From: Chitinophagaceae bacterium
Lineage (GTDB): Bacteria; Bacteroidota; Bacteroidia; Chitinophagales; Chitinophagaceae
Length of the DNA stretch: 64,000 nucleotides
Assembly (NCBI GenBank): GCA_016713965.1
Contig: JADJOC010000009.1
Span: 372,001-436,000, forward strand
Direction: 5' to 3'
A program made the translations under genes and the position numbers. Below are positions 27,278 to 36,370 of this stretch, piece after piece. Position 1 is the stretch's first letter, and the number at the start of each line of letters is the position of its first letter. A model generated the notes under the pieces. The model searched no databases, was not told the DNA's origin, and saw only the letters and a list, made by a program, of their open reading frames with translations.

Positions 27278-28792
27278 TTAATCAAAATCTACTTTAGCAA
27301 AACAAACCAGGCCCCTGTATGTACAAGGCATAATAATTTGTTTGGCACTTACCTGCTTGCTAAATTTGGGCATAAACTGGTAGCCTTTTTCCATACTTTT
27401 TAAAGTAGCATTTCGGGTTATTTGTCCGGATGGGTTTATGCTTTGATCTGCAACAATTTGATTTTTGTTATTATTATTAAATAAAAAATGAATTTCCGTT
27501 CCTGCATTCATAGAAAAAAAAGAAAGATAATTATCGTTATCGTCATCAATTTGATCTTTCTGGATAACAGCAGACCAATTCAGCCCCGCATTTTTATTAA
27601 TACTTAATACCATTATATTGTTATAAAAATACCGTATGTTTTGTGAGTTGTCAAAACTGTTCCAGGGTCTGTAAAACCATAGTCCTGATGGACTGTACCT
27701 GTAATAATCCATAGATGAAAAATATGGATAACGGTTAAAATAATTATACCTGTTAAAAGTGCTTCCTCCCCGGTTCTGTGTAGCATAGCTTTCTGCAATA
27801 AGTAAAAACCCTCCATCTTTTTGTGCCACTATTTGCCTGATAAAATAATCATCAAAAGCATTACGGCTTTGCTGGTTTCCTCTTGCTTCTGCCCGTAAAG
27901 AATCACTGAAATTGACAAAATCAGATGTTGATATTGCAGAAGTTTTATCCCAAATATTAGTATATAACCCCTCGATATTTCCTCTTTTTTTCTTATAATA
28001 CAACGATGTGATAATATACTTTTTACTAAGATTATCCACCTTTACATGTATTTCATCAATATATTTATCATTCAGGTTCAAATCATAATAATTAAAAGTA
28101 TCAGCCAAAGGCGCTTTCGTTACTAACTGCAAACTATTAACATCATCTCTATTGTTAGGTTTAATACCTTTGGTAAATAAAAAATTCCCTTCATTATCCA
28201 ATAAAAAATCTCCATATTCATCTCTTCTATCATCAAACGGGCTGGATTGGAGTGTTTTATTAACCAGCTTTAATTCCTTATCAAAAAGGATAGTAGTGAT
28301 ATTTAACAGTTCATTTTTTTTCCTGATTTTAAACACCATTATTTTTTGTTTGTCTTCGCTGAAGACAGTGCTGTAAATTTTGTTATCCGCAAAAGTGCTT
28401 ATGGCAGTTGTATCCATCATAACCGGATCATTTACTTTAACACCGGCTGCATTCATTTTTGCACCCATACAATATAAAATTCCTTTTTTTTGATATTGAT
28501 ATATCATATAAAAAAAATCAGGGTATATGATAAAGTCAATATTAAAAGTTCTATCAGGCACAAAATCTAATTTTACTTTCTCCATCACCTGCATATTATT
28601 ATCATAAATATTAATAGTATGATTACTTTTAATTTTTTTATAAATCAAAAAATTGCCGCCCATTTTACCAATTATTTCAAAATTCATATTCCTGCCATCA
28701 CTTTTTGAAGTTTCCGAATAAGTTACTTTTTGTGAATAGGATGAGTAATAAAAGGAGAAGAAAAATATAGCTATTGAAAATATTTGCTTCAT
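27278..28792 (-). CDS. Large secreted protein of unknown function
   Basis: The 504-residue product has a signal peptide ending near residue 20 (YSSYSQ). The rest is rich in beta strands with a repeating pattern of hydrophobic strands and charged turns (NFLIYKKIKSN, KIMVFKIRKKNEL, NFLFTKGIKPN, GFLLIAESYATQ), suggestive of a beta-propeller-like domain. A Tyr/Asn/Arg-rich segment near residues 340-385 (FNRYNYFNRYPYF) is unusual. I cannot assign a family. It lies in a leftward row with the DUF6427-like gene and faces the epimerase gene. Confidence 0.72.
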   Translation of the reverse strand: MKQIFSIAIFFFSFYYSSYSQKVTYSETSKSDGRNMNFEIIGKMGGNFLIYKKIKSNHTINIYDNNMQVMEKVKLDFVPDRTFNIDFIIYPDFFYMIYQYQKKGILYCMGAKMNAAGVKVNDPVMMDTTAISTFADNKIYSTVFSEDKQKIMVFKIRKKNELLNITTILFDKELKLVNKTLQSSPFDDRRDEYGDFLLDNEGNFLFTKGIKPNNRDDVNSLQLVTKAPLADTFNYYDLNLNDKYIDEIHVKVDNLSKKYIITSLYYKKKRGNIEGLYTNIWDKTSAISTSDFVNFSDSLRAEARGNQQSRNAFDDYFIRQIVAQKDGGFLLIAESYATQNRGGSTFNRYNYFNRYPYFSSMDYYRYSPSGLWFYRPWNSFDNSQNIRYFYNNIMVLSINKNAGLNWSAVIQKDQIDDDNDNYLSFFSMNAGTEIHFLFNNNNKNQIVADQSINPSGQITRNATLKSMEKGYQFMPKFSKQVSAKQIIMPCTYRGLVCFAKVDFD

Positions 28793-28883
28793 AATAAATG
28801 ATTAATATTTAAAATTACAAATAAATTAATCAAAGTATTTACTTAACTAAACCAAATAAGCAATATTTTGTTAGTAAATAGAA

Positions 28884-29804
28884 ATGGAAACAATATTAAT
28901 AACTGGCGGCACGGGTTTAGTAGGCAAGGCACTGACTAAAATGTTGGTATCAAAAGGATATAATGTAATAATACTTACAAGAGCGCTACCAGTCAATAAG
29001 ACACAAAATAATATACAATTTTCCCTATGGGATATTAATAAACAAGCAATAGATATTTTTGCCCTGCAAAAAGCAGACTATATAATTCATCTGGCGGGTG
29101 CAGGTGTGGTTGATAAAAGATGGACTGATGCTTATAAAAAGGAAATTGCAGATAGCCGGGTAAACAGCTCAAAATTGTTAATTCATGCCTTACAAAATAA
29201 CAGTAATAAAATAAAAGCAATTATTAGCGCTTCGGCAATTGGCTGGTATGGCCCAGACAAATTACCTGCTGTTCCTTTTACAGAAAGTGATAAGCCCGAT
29301 ACAGGTTTTTTAGGAGATACCTGCAAGCTTTGGGAACAAAGCATTGAGCCTGCAACATCATTGGGCATAAGGGTAGTAAAATATAGATTAGGTATTGTAC
29401 TTAGCAATAAAGGCGGCGCTTTGGTCGAGTTTAAAAAACCTTTACGTTTTGGTATTGCCGGTATTTTAGGAAGTGGTAAGCAAATTATAAGCTGGGTACA
29501 TATTGATGATTTATGCAGGTTGTTTATTTATGCTATCGAAAATGAAAATATTGAAGGCAGCTATAACGCAGTGGCACCAGAGCCTGTAACTAATAAAAAA
29601 TTAATGATTACAGTAGCAAAAACAATAAAAGGTAATTTTTATATCCCAATGCATGTGCCCGGTTTTATTCTAAAATTATTGCTTGGTGAAAAAAGTATAG
29701 AAGTTTTAAAAAGCACTACCGTAAGCAGCAAAAAAATAACTCAAACAGGATTTATTTTTAATTATCCTGAAATAGAAAATGCTATTACTGATTTAGTTAA
29801 TTAA
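28884..29804 (+). CDS. TIGR01777-family NAD(P)-binding epimerase
   Basis: The 306-residue extended SDR protein has the Rossmann signature TGGTGLVGKALTKML at residues 7-21, the family motif HLAGAGVVDKRWTDAYKKEI near residue 68, SASAIGWYGP with the SDR Tyr near residue 122, and a C-terminal DUF1731 domain (PMHVPGFILKLLLGE). It resembles YfcH-type proteins and a SulA-like superfamily used in cell division or sugar metabolism, but the substrate is unknown. It converges with the ABC permease, two bases apart. Confidence 0.9.
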   Translation: METILITGGTGLVGKALTKMLVSKGYNVIILTRALPVNKTQNNIQFSLWDINKQAIDIFALQKADYIIHLAGAGVVDKRWTDAYKKEIADSRVNSSKLLIHALQNNSNKIKAIISASAIGWYGPDKLPAVPFTESDKPDTGFLGDTCKLWEQSIEPATSLGIRVVKYRLGIVLSNKGGALVEFKKPLRFGIAGILGSGKQIISWVHIDDLCRLFIYAIENENIEGSYNAVAPEPVTNKKLMITVAKTIKGNFYIPMHVPGFILKLLLGEKSIEVLKSTTVSSKKITQTGFIFNYPEIENAITDLVN

Positions 29805-29805
29805 A

Positions 29806-30627
29806 TTAAAGATCCGAATTAACAAACTTCCTTTTTGACCACCAATAAAATAAAATAAGGTATGATACGGCAAAAGCAATTACTACCCAGGTAAAATCTG
29901 TAGGTAAAATTGATTTGGCCATACTTGTAACCATATTCTTAGGAAAAGTAAGCAAACCATCTGCCGCATTCATGGGCAGGTAATCACCTAAATTTCCGGC
30001 ATCCATATCATAATTTACTCTAAGCTTCATACTTAGGAAAACCAAATATTGGGAAAGTAAATTTTCCGCACCCAAATAAATAAAAAATAAACCTGTAGCA
30101 AAACCTGTTCTTTTTAGTAATACAGAAAATAAAACTGCAATCATATTATAGGATAATGCTTTGAGAAAAAAATATCCTACATATTCAATTCCATTCAATG
30201 AAAAATCGGTTCCTGAAGCAAAACCAAAAACAGATGCGCTAAAGAAAACAAATACTGAAGAAACTAATGCGAATATCAAAGCAAGCATAATTTTTACATT
30301 AATAAACTCATGCCGGCTGAGCCCGTCGATAATATTTTGTCTATGTGTTTTAAACGTATACTCATTGGTAAATAACATTATCAATAGCAAACCAGGCAGT
30401 AATAAAATAAAACCTGAAACATAGCTGGTAGTTTGCCAGGTATTTGCAAAACTATATGGAGAAAAAGATATTAAGCCCTGGGTATCTATATCATTAATGA
30501 TATTCTTTTTTACACTGTATACAATATAATTTGTTGCAAAAATACCAATAATAAAAAAAAGGCTGAGTACCTTAAATGCAGTATATTTTTTATACTTCAA
30601 CCACTCGATTTTTAAAAGATGCATCAT
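29806..30627 (-). CDS. ABC-2 type transporter permease
   Basis: The 273-residue membrane protein has six hydrophobic segments and the ABC-2 layout, with an N-terminal helix after MMHLLKIEWLKYKKYTAF, then a loop NEYTFKTHRQNIIDGLSRHEF. It pairs with the ATPase gene 11 bases upstream. Such permeases form bacitracin or lantibiotic-type exporters or antibiotic-stress pumps. The substrate is not visible. The pair is 25 kb from the lanthipeptide locus, so I do not link them. Confidence 0.87.
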   Translation of the reverse strand: MMHLLKIEWLKYKKYTAFKVLSLFFIIGIFATNYIVYSVKKNIINDIDTQGLISFSPYSFANTWQTTSYVSGFILLLPGLLLIMLFTNEYTFKTHRQNIIDGLSRHEFINVKIMLALIFALVSSVFVFFSASVFGFASGTDFSLNGIEYVGYFFLKALSYNMIAVLFSVLLKRTGFATGLFFIYLGAENLLSQYLVFLSMKLRVNYDMDAGNLGDYLPMNAADGLLTFPKNMVTSMAKSILPTDFTWVVIAFAVSYLILFYWWSKRKFVNSDL

Positions 30628-30638
30628 ATAAAGTAAAT

Positions 30639-31559
30639 TTATTTATCGCTTTGATTACCTGTGATTTCCAAAAAGGTTGTCTCTAAAGATTTTCGCTTTA
30701 CATTAAGCTTGGTAAGTACTATTTCTTTGTCGAAACAAAACCTGTTGATCTGTGCAGCAGAAATACTCTCACTACAAGTAATGTGCAATTCGTCTCCGGA
30801 CAATTCAATATTAACAATACCGGAAATTTGTTGCACAGTTTGTTGTAGCAAAATATTATTATCCGAGGCTATTTCAATCAATACTGCAGTTGTAGTTTTT
30901 CCACCCGGAGAAGACATGATATCTTTTACTGTGCCAACTGTTTTTAAATCGCCTTTTTGAATAATGGCTACATGTGTACATACTTTTTCCACCTCATCTA
31001 AAATATGGCTTGCCATAATGATAGTCTTCCCTTGCTGGTGCAATTTTTTCATCAACTCTCTTATTTCAGCGATACCTGCCGGATCAAGCCCGTTTGTAGG
31101 TTCATCAAAAACCAAAATATCAGGGTCTCCCAATAAAGTTGATGCAATGGCAAGCCGCTGTTTCATACCCAGAGAATAAGTACTGAATTTAGAATCTTTC
31201 CGTTGCCAAAGATTTACCAGTTCCAATACCTTACGGATATCATCCTTGCCCCTCTGTTTTATCTCCGCCGCAATTTTTAAATTATCAATTGCAGACAGAT
31301 AATGATAAAAATTAGGTGTTTCCAGCAAAGTACCAATTTTCTTGCGCTGGTCGGCCATATCCAAATCTCCGTGCCATTTATATTGCCCGCTACTCGCTTT
31401 TAAAATATCCGTCACAATACCTAGCAACGTAGTTTTACCGCTCCCGTTGGGACCTAAGATTCCAAATACGGTTCCTTTAGGTACAGTAAAACTCACACTT
31501 TTTAAAGCCCTTACCGGGCCATACTGCTTGGAAAGGTTTTCTATCGAAAGTATTGACAT
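30639..31559 (-). CDS. ABC transporter ATP-binding protein
   Basis: The 306-residue ATPase has Walker A GPNGSGKTT near residue 36, signature YSLGMKQR near residue 128, Walker B ILVFDEPTNGLDP near residue 148 and the switch His in MASHILDEVE. A C-terminal extension of about 90 residues follows the core, as in drug or bacteriocin-type exporters. It is co-transcribed with the permease immediately downstream. A family A repeat lies behind its start. Confidence 0.93.
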   Translation of the reverse strand: MSILSIENLSKQYGPVRALKSVSFTVPKGTVFGILGPNGSGKTTLLGIVTDILKASSGQYKWHGDLDMADQRKKIGTLLETPNFYHYLSAIDNLKIAAEIKQRGKDDIRKVLELVNLWQRKDSKFSTYSLGMKQRLAIASTLLGDPDILVFDEPTNGLDPAGIAEIRELMKKLHQQGKTIIMASHILDEVEKVCTHVAIIQKGDLKTVGTVKDIMSSPGGKTTTAVLIEIASDNNILLQQTVQQISGIVNIELSGDELHITCSESISAAQINRFCFDKEIVLTKLNVKRKSLETTFLEITGNQSDK

Positions 31560-31673
31560 AATAAATAAGTAATTTAAAAAAGTAAGATAGGAAAATTATT
31601 CTTTAACCAAAAAAATTAAATGATCAACGGCCACAGATTATTTTTTGTACCCAGCTTAATATCTTTAATTTAG

Positions 31674-31730
31674 CTGCATTGGCTGCCTGCCCCGTCCGAA
31701 GGCGGGGTCGCACTCTTGTACAGCATATCT
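31674..31730. repeat. Dispersed GC-hairpin repeat, family A copy 4
   Basis: This copy is nearly identical to 10467-10518 over GCCTGCCCCGTCCGAAGG and the following GGGGTCGCACTCTTGTAC. It lies in the divergent gap between the ABC genes and the APC permease. Confidence 0.8.
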
Positions 31731-31764
31731 TTATTAAACTAAAAATAATTCTTAATCTATTTAT

Positions 31765-33213
31765 ATGTCTGAACCGGATAAATTATCAAGAAAACTAAAT
31801 TTGTGGGCTACCATTTCCATAGTGGCAGGCAGTGTGATAGGTTCAAGTATTTTTATGAAACCTGCTGTTATGGCAGGGCAATTAGGCTCACCGTTATTAA
31901 TGCTTTTGGTATGGATATTTGCCGGCGCTATTTCAATGATGGGTGCAGCCATTAATGCTGAAATTGGAGCCATGCTACCCGTTACAGGCGGGCAATATGT
32001 TTTTTTTAAAAAAATGTACGGCAATTTTTTCGCTTATTTATATGGCTGGGCATCTTTTGCTGTTATTAATACCGCAAGCGTAGCTGCCATTGCTTATATT
32101 TTTTCGCAATATGCAGAATATTTTTTTATATTACCCCGCTTTAATACCGGGATAGAACATGTATGGCACATTAACATCCCATTCCTGGGTAAATTATATC
32201 CCCTGGAAAATTTTGGTGTAAAAAGCCTAACCATCCTGGTGATCGTTTTACTAACGTTTATCAATACACGAAGTGTTAAAGCCGGTGGAGCTGTACAAAT
32301 ATTATTCTCTGCCATAAAGGTAACAGCGTTAATATTAATGGTAGGCATTATATTTTTTTCCGGAAAAGGATCGACTCAAAATTTTATACAAAATACAGCT
32401 ACAGGTGGTTTACACGGCTGGGGATACCTGGTGGGCATAATAGCTGCGTTATCGGGGGCTTTTGCTGCTTATGATGGCTGGAATAATATTGGCTTTGTTG
32501 CAGGAGAGATCGATAACCCCAAAAAAAATATACATCGTGGATTGTTTATTGGTTTAGGACTTTGCATCATCTTGTATGTATTAACCAGCCAGGCTTATTT
32601 ATATATGCTGCCTGTAGATGAGATGTCAAAATCCAAATTGGTGGCAACTGATGCTGTAGCGCCAATCATAGGAAACGCCGGAGCAGGCTTAATTGCTTTG
32701 TTGGTAATGATATCAACTTTTGGTGCTACCAATGGCAATTTAATGGCATGCTCCAGAGTGACTTTCGCAATGGCACAGGAAGGAGTGTTTTTTAAAAAAA
32801 TCGGCAAGGTAAATTCAAGGTATCAAACTCCTGCCAATGCACTTTGGTTGCATGCAGTATGGACATGCCTGTTTATTTTAACCGGGTCTTTTGATATGTT
32901 GACTGATCTTTTTGTTTTTATTACCTGGATATTTTATGGTTTTGCAGCCGCTGGAATATTTATTTTACGAAAAAAAATGCCTAAAGCTGAAAGGCCATAC
33001 AAAGCCTGGGGCTACCCGTTAACACCAATTATTTTTGTTGCATTTTCCGCATTTTATTTTGTGCTTACTTTGCATGCGGATATCAATAATTATATAACCG
33101 GCAAAACACATTTTATCAGTTCTGTTTTTGGATTGGCACTAACGGTAGCGGGTATACCTTTTTATTTTTATTTTAAAAGGAGAGATAAGGATAGAGAAAG
33201 TCAGAACGATTAG
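31765..33213 (+). CDS. APC-family amino acid permease
   Basis: The 482-residue protein has about twelve membrane helices. The start of helix 1 is SIVAGSVIGSSIFMKPA, matching the APC substrate-binding GxG break, and the helix 6 region is AFAAYDGWNNIGFVAGEIDNPKKN, typical of LAT-type amino acid transporters. The C-terminal region YKAWGYPLTPIIFV is also family-like. Substrate specificity cannot be read from sequence. It stands alone, with a VapBC remnant downstream on the other strand. Confidence 0.92.
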   Translation: MSEPDKLSRKLNLWATISIVAGSVIGSSIFMKPAVMAGQLGSPLLMLLVWIFAGAISMMGAAINAEIGAMLPVTGGQYVFFKKMYGNFFAYLYGWASFAVINTASVAAIAYIFSQYAEYFFILPRFNTGIEHVWHINIPFLGKLYPLENFGVKSLTILVIVLLTFINTRSVKAGGAVQILFSAIKVTALILMVGIIFFSGKGSTQNFIQNTATGGLHGWGYLVGIIAALSGAFAAYDGWNNIGFVAGEIDNPKKNIHRGLFIGLGLCIILYVLTSQAYLYMLPVDEMSKSKLVATDAVAPIIGNAGAGLIALLVMISTFGATNGNLMACSRVTFAMAQEGVFFKKIGKVNSRYQTPANALWLHAVWTCLFILTGSFDMLTDLFVFITWIFYGFAAAGIFILRKKMPKAERPYKAWGYPLTPIIFVAFSAFYFVLTLHADINNYITGKTHFISSVFGLALTVAGIPFYFYFKRRDKDRESQND

Positions 33214-33232
33214 CCATATAGATTGCACTTTG

Positions 33233-33361
33233 TCAAGATTGCGTCCAATCCTGAATGTCTATATTGTGAAGCCTATTTAAGTGAGCATTTTTTTTATTTA
33301 GCTCATATTGCCCTTTGATAAAATAGATACAAATATTTGTGTCAAGTAAATATTTTTTCAA
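33233..33361 (-). pseudogene. Truncated VapC-type PIN toxin
   Basis: Starting at a TTG that overlaps the stop of the antitoxin-like gene, the frame reads LKKYLLDTNICIYFIKGQYEL, the N-terminal strand of PIN-domain toxins with its first catalytic Asp. After about 24 residues the match ends and a stop follows at 33233-33235 (42 residues in all). The rest of the PIN domain, with its other acidic residues, is gone. The fragment can hardly be an active RNase. Confidence 0.78.
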
Positions 33362-33603
33362 GGTGATTCTGTGTTACGATTAAAAACTCTGGATGCCCTA
33401 ATTTCTGAAATGATTTCATCGGCAGTTTCATCAGATTTATATGCCCCAAAAAGAGATTGTAAAGAATTTTCCGAAATAGTTTGGCTTTCTTTTAAAGACT
33501 GTGAAAGTTTTGAAATTAAATCAAGCTTACTGTCGGAATTAAGGTTTTTCAAAAATCCGAAATAATAATCTGCCAGGCTCACAGGTGGGGTTGATGAAAT
33601 CAT
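33358..33603 (-). CDS. VapB-like antitoxin partner (orphan)
   Basis: The 81-residue protein lies directly upstream of, and overlaps, the VapC remnant, as expected for the antitoxin of such a pair. It has an N-terminal helical part (VSLADYYFGFLKNLNSDSKLDLISKLSQSL) and a C-terminal part with EIISEIRASRVFNRNTES, typical of toxin-binding tails in Bacteroidota antitoxins. I see no clear DNA-binding domain. With its toxin truncated it may now be a free antitoxin or decaying. Confidence 0.65.
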   Translation of the reverse strand: MISSTPPVSLADYYFGFLKNLNSDSKLDLISKLSQSLKESQTISENSLQSLFGAYKSDETADEIISEIRASRVFNRNTESP

Positions 33604-33784
33604 ACCTTATGTTTTTCCAAAGTTAACATTTTTTGTGCGAATTTTTAATAGTGGGTAATGTGCAGTCATTTGTCGCATCTATTGAGTTTCAATTAGAAGG
33701 TCATCTTCAATCAAAATACCCGTCTCATCATAAACATACGTATAGAATTTTAGTGTTTCCATCCATTCTGCTATTTGTCCCAGC

Positions 33785-33940
33785 GAGGTTTTCGGTACGA
33801 AACCCCGATGTTGAATACTTTTTAACTTAATTACTGCCACTTTTATTTTTGTAGAGTGGGTGCTTTAATTTTATAGTTGTCTTATGCATCGGGGTCTCAT
33901 GCTAGCGCTGCTGGCTATGCGATGAAAACCCCGATGGGAA
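33785..33940. repeat. Family C repeat, copy 1
   Basis: A 156-base element starts with TTTTCGGTACGAAACCCCGATG, contains CTGCCACTTTTATTTTTGTAG, and ends in a large hairpin whose arms are CATCGGGGTCTCATGC and GCGATGAAAACCCCGATG. A second copy in the same orientation is at 35489-35644, and partial copies are at 40468-40555 and 62730-62780. It fills most of the 33604-33949 gap, which has no gene. Confidence 0.75.
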
Positions 33941-33949
33941 TGGGAAATT

Positions 33950-34462
33950 CTATTTTATGATATCATCGTTGCATTCCAAAGCAATTTTTTCGGCTCCTTT
34001 TTCATCAGTATCCGCTTTATTGTATGAAGAATAGTTAGCTTCACATTTACTTAGATAGCACTCAATCCATTTTTTTTTGTTTTCGCCCAAATTTGATAAT
34101 TCTTTGACCCCTTCCATTTCTTTGTAAAATTTTTGCTTGTCAGATTCTGACCATTTCCCTTTAACACTTCCATTTGAGAGGATTTCATCACCACATTCCA
34201 AAGCAATTTTTTCGGCTCCCTTTTCATCAGTATCCGCTTTATAGTATGAAGAATAGTTAGCTTCACATTTACTTAGATAGCATTCAATCCATTTTTTTTT
34301 GTTTTCACCAAAATTTGATAATTCTTTGACCCCTTCCATTTCTTTGTAAAATTTTTGCTTATCAGATTCTGACCATTTCCCTTTAACACTTCCATTACAG
34401 CTAATTAAAATTAGAGATGTAAAAATAATTACTGCCATTAAAATTGAATTTCTTATTTTCAT
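33950..34462 (-). CDS. Lipoprotein with perfect internal domain duplication
   Basis: The 170-residue protein has a signal peptide with lipobox LILISC (Cys22). The rest is two copies of a 74-residue unit, residues 23-96 and 97-170, nearly identical in protein and DNA. Each unit starts NGSVKGKWSESDKQKFYKEM and contains KKWIECYLSKCEANYSSY and EKIALEC, giving three conserved cysteines. The second copy ends exactly at the stop. The unit resembles small uncharacterised Bacteroidota lipoproteins; I cannot assign a function. The duplication must be very recent, or it could be an assembly effect. Confidence 0.8.
   Translation of the reverse strand: MKIRNSILMAVIIFTSLILISCNGSVKGKWSESDKQKFYKEMEGVKELSNFGENKKKWIECYLSKCEANYSSYYKADTDEKGAEKIALECGDEILSNGSVKGKWSESDKQKFYKEMEGVKELSNLGENKKKWIECYLSKCEANYSSYNKADTDEKGAEKIALECNDDIIK
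33953..34396. repeat. Tandem 222-bp duplication inside the lipoprotein gene
   Basis: Two units, 34175-34396 and 33953-34174, are almost identical at the DNA level. The period of 222 bases keeps the frame. Confidence 0.85.
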
Positions 34463-34873
34463 TTTGTTTATTTTTGATATTTAACAATTAGGCAACCTCG
34501 TACCAAGCTTGCCCATAAAAGTTTGGGGCTTTGCGAAGGTGGGGAAATCGAAGTACAAATGTTTTATTCAGTACAAATGCAAAATCGAATCGCTATGCTC
34601 AAATTTAGTATAAATGCTCTGCTTTTGCAAATTAGGTTCATAAAGCTCAACCGCCCCCCATTCAGGCGGAGTATGCAGGGCAAGCTAATGTGGCGGTGTA
34701 CTTGTGCCATGTAAGATTATTTGAAATAAATAATTGCCAATCTTATTTTTTTTAGGATATATAATAGCACAAGTACGCTAAGCTGCTGAGCCAGGCTGCA
34801 TATTCAGCCAGTATGGGGAAAGAATTGATTGTAGCGAAGGATTTGTGAGGACACAACGAGCCTAGGCTGTTAA
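34463..34873. other. Intergenic repeat-like region without a gene
   Basis: This 411-base stretch holds an inverted repeat GTACTTGTGC at 34698-34707 and GCACAAGTAC at 34767-34776, plus a more distant pairing between a segment near 34500 (GTACCAAGCTTGCCC) and one near 34680 (GGGCAAGCTAATG). Base composition is less AT-rich than the neighbours. The short open frames have no coding features. It is probably another non-coding repeat element. Confidence 0.5.
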
Positions 34874-35419
34874 TTAAGTTTCATCTTTGTACAACTTACC
34901 AAATTTGTCTTTGTTAACTCTTTGGTCTAAATCCCAAGTCAAAAAGCAAAAACAATCTTCTTCAGGGCATGCCATCCATCCCTCCTGAGGTGGATTACCA
35001 TGACCCATCAATTTATGTTTACCCCAATCGTGTCCACATATGGAACATATCTCCCGTTGCACATTTTCATTGTTTAAAGTATCATAAGTTACAGTATGTT
35101 TTTCTAGCAACTGTTCATACTCTGTTTCATTCGAGGGATATTGTCCTATGTCAAACCGAATACTTATTGGTAATTCTTTGTCTATTAAGACAAGTTCATT
35201 TTTCAAAACCTGATGTACTGAATAACAAAAACCATTGCTAAGCGAATTTTTCAGTTGAACCTTATTTTCAAAAAATAAAACGATAACCCAAGTTTTCGAT
35301 TTTTCCTGGTTGAATAATAGGGCGTAGTTCCACATTCCCGATTTTTGTTCAGAGGCCTGGGCAAATATTTTACTAATTCCTTGTTCTATTTTATCTGCCA
35401 AAAGATTAATTTCACTCAT
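34874..35419 (-). CDS. Hypothetical protein with C-terminal zinc-ribbon-like cysteines
   Basis: The 181-residue protein starts MSEINLLADKIEQGISKIF. Residues 25-110 alternate strands and helices (WNYALLFNQE, TWVIVLFFEN). The C-terminal part contains CSICGHDWGKH and CPEEDCFCFLTW, a CxxC/CxxxxCxC arrangement that could bind zinc. I do not recognise the family. It lies in the accessory region between two family C repeats and has no obvious partner. Confidence 0.65.
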   Translation of the reverse strand: MSEINLLADKIEQGISKIFAQASEQKSGMWNYALLFNQEKSKTWVIVLFFENKVQLKNSLSNGFCYSVHQVLKNELVLIDKELPISIRFDIGQYPSNETEYEQLLEKHTVTYDTLNNENVQREICSICGHDWGKHKLMGHGNPPQEGWMACPEEDCFCFLTWDLDQRVNKDKFGKLYKDET

Positions 35420-35488
35420 TGTTGTAAATTATTATGTTTTTACAGCTCTACATTTCGTTTCACTAAACTTTTAAACTTATTTGCCTAG

Positions 35489-35644
35489 TGGTTTTCGGCA
35501 CGAAACTTTGATGCCAAAATACTGTTTTAATTTTATTGCTGCCACTTTTATTTTTGTAGAGTGGGTGCTTTAGTTTTTATAGTTGTCTTATGCATCGGGG
35601 TCTCATGCTAACGCTGCTGGATATGCGATGAAGACCCCGCTGGG
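35489..35644. repeat. Family C repeat, copy 2
   Basis: This is a direct repeat of 33785-33940, sharing CTGCCACTTTTATTTTTGTAG and the hairpin CATCGGGGTCTCATGCTA with its return arm. The region 35420-35720 holds nothing else that looks like a gene. Confidence 0.75.
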
Positions 35645-35720
35645 AAGGAAATCGCCTTCATTGTTCGTCCTACGGACGCAACGAAGGCTTAGTTATTGTG
35701 TGCAGCCCTATTACGTTTTG

Positions 35721-36323
35721 TCAAGGAAGCAACCATTTTTGCCATTTTGGTTTGTTGTCAAAATATTCTTGAAAGTGTGTCTTGAAATCATAAAGGTCAG
35801 ACTTAACTGGCAAGTTACTTTTTTTTGCAAATTCGTTATAATCTGTCTCGTTTGTAAATGTTACAAATGTTTTTTTAGTTAAGTCATAGACAATGAAGTC
35901 AAAGTTGGGACTGTCAGTATTTTGGTGAGAAACCTCTGCACAAAGAAAATTGTCTTTGATTTTAAAATTGCCAATTTGAAGTTCGTCTTTATTTAATTGG
36001 TTTTTTTCAAGGTCAGGATAAAATTCAGTCCAAGCAAAGTCTGTGCTATAAATAATTTGTCCATAGCCGATTGGTAATTGTGGTGCTTCTCCTAATCCCG
36101 TGTCTTGCCAATATGAAAATGAAAAAGCAAACAGTCCTAATGAAATTAAAAAGTGGGCTAAGAGCCAATTCTTAAATTTATGCTTCATTCGATTTTCAAG
36201 CCATTTATTTTTTATCTTTTTATATACTAAAAAAAGAATGAAGAAAATTAATGTCGTGTAAACAGTTGATAGAATTATGGTTTTTATAATTCTTGCAAAA
36301 AGGTCAAACCATTGTAAAAACAT
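35721..36323 (-). CDS. Hypothetical two-helix membrane protein
   Basis: The 200-residue protein has two membrane helices near residues 13-33 and 55-70, separated by a basic loop (KKIKNKWLENRMKHKFKN). A soluble domain of about 130 residues follows, with alternating strands (NFKIKDNFLCAEVSHQ, NFDFIVYDLTKKTFVTFTNETDYNEFAK). The shape is that of small bacterial immunity-like or envelope proteins, but no motif supports a function. It has no close neighbours and is bordered by a family C repeat and the attC-like hairpin. Confidence 0.65.
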   Translation of the reverse strand: MFLQWFDLFARIIKTIILSTVYTTLIFFILFLVYKKIKNKWLENRMKHKFKNWLLAHFLISLGLFAFSFSYWQDTGLGEAPQLPIGYGQIIYSTDFAWTEFYPDLEKNQLNKDELQIGNFKIKDNFLCAEVSHQNTDSPNFDFIVYDLTKKTFVTFTNETDYNEFAKKSNLPVKSDLYDFKTHFQEYFDNKPKWQKWLLP

Positions 36324-36370
36324 TTATGCTGTCTTAAATTTTGAATTAGAGTAAAGTGTCCACAAGGGTT

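Noticed and set aside
29806..31559. ABC exporter as the lanthipeptide transporter
   Set aside because: It is 25 kb away, lacks a peptidase domain, and has no link to the locus beyond family resemblance.
33613..33840. 65-residue plus-strand frame after the VapB-like gene
   Set aside because: It runs into the family C repeat and shows no coding pattern.
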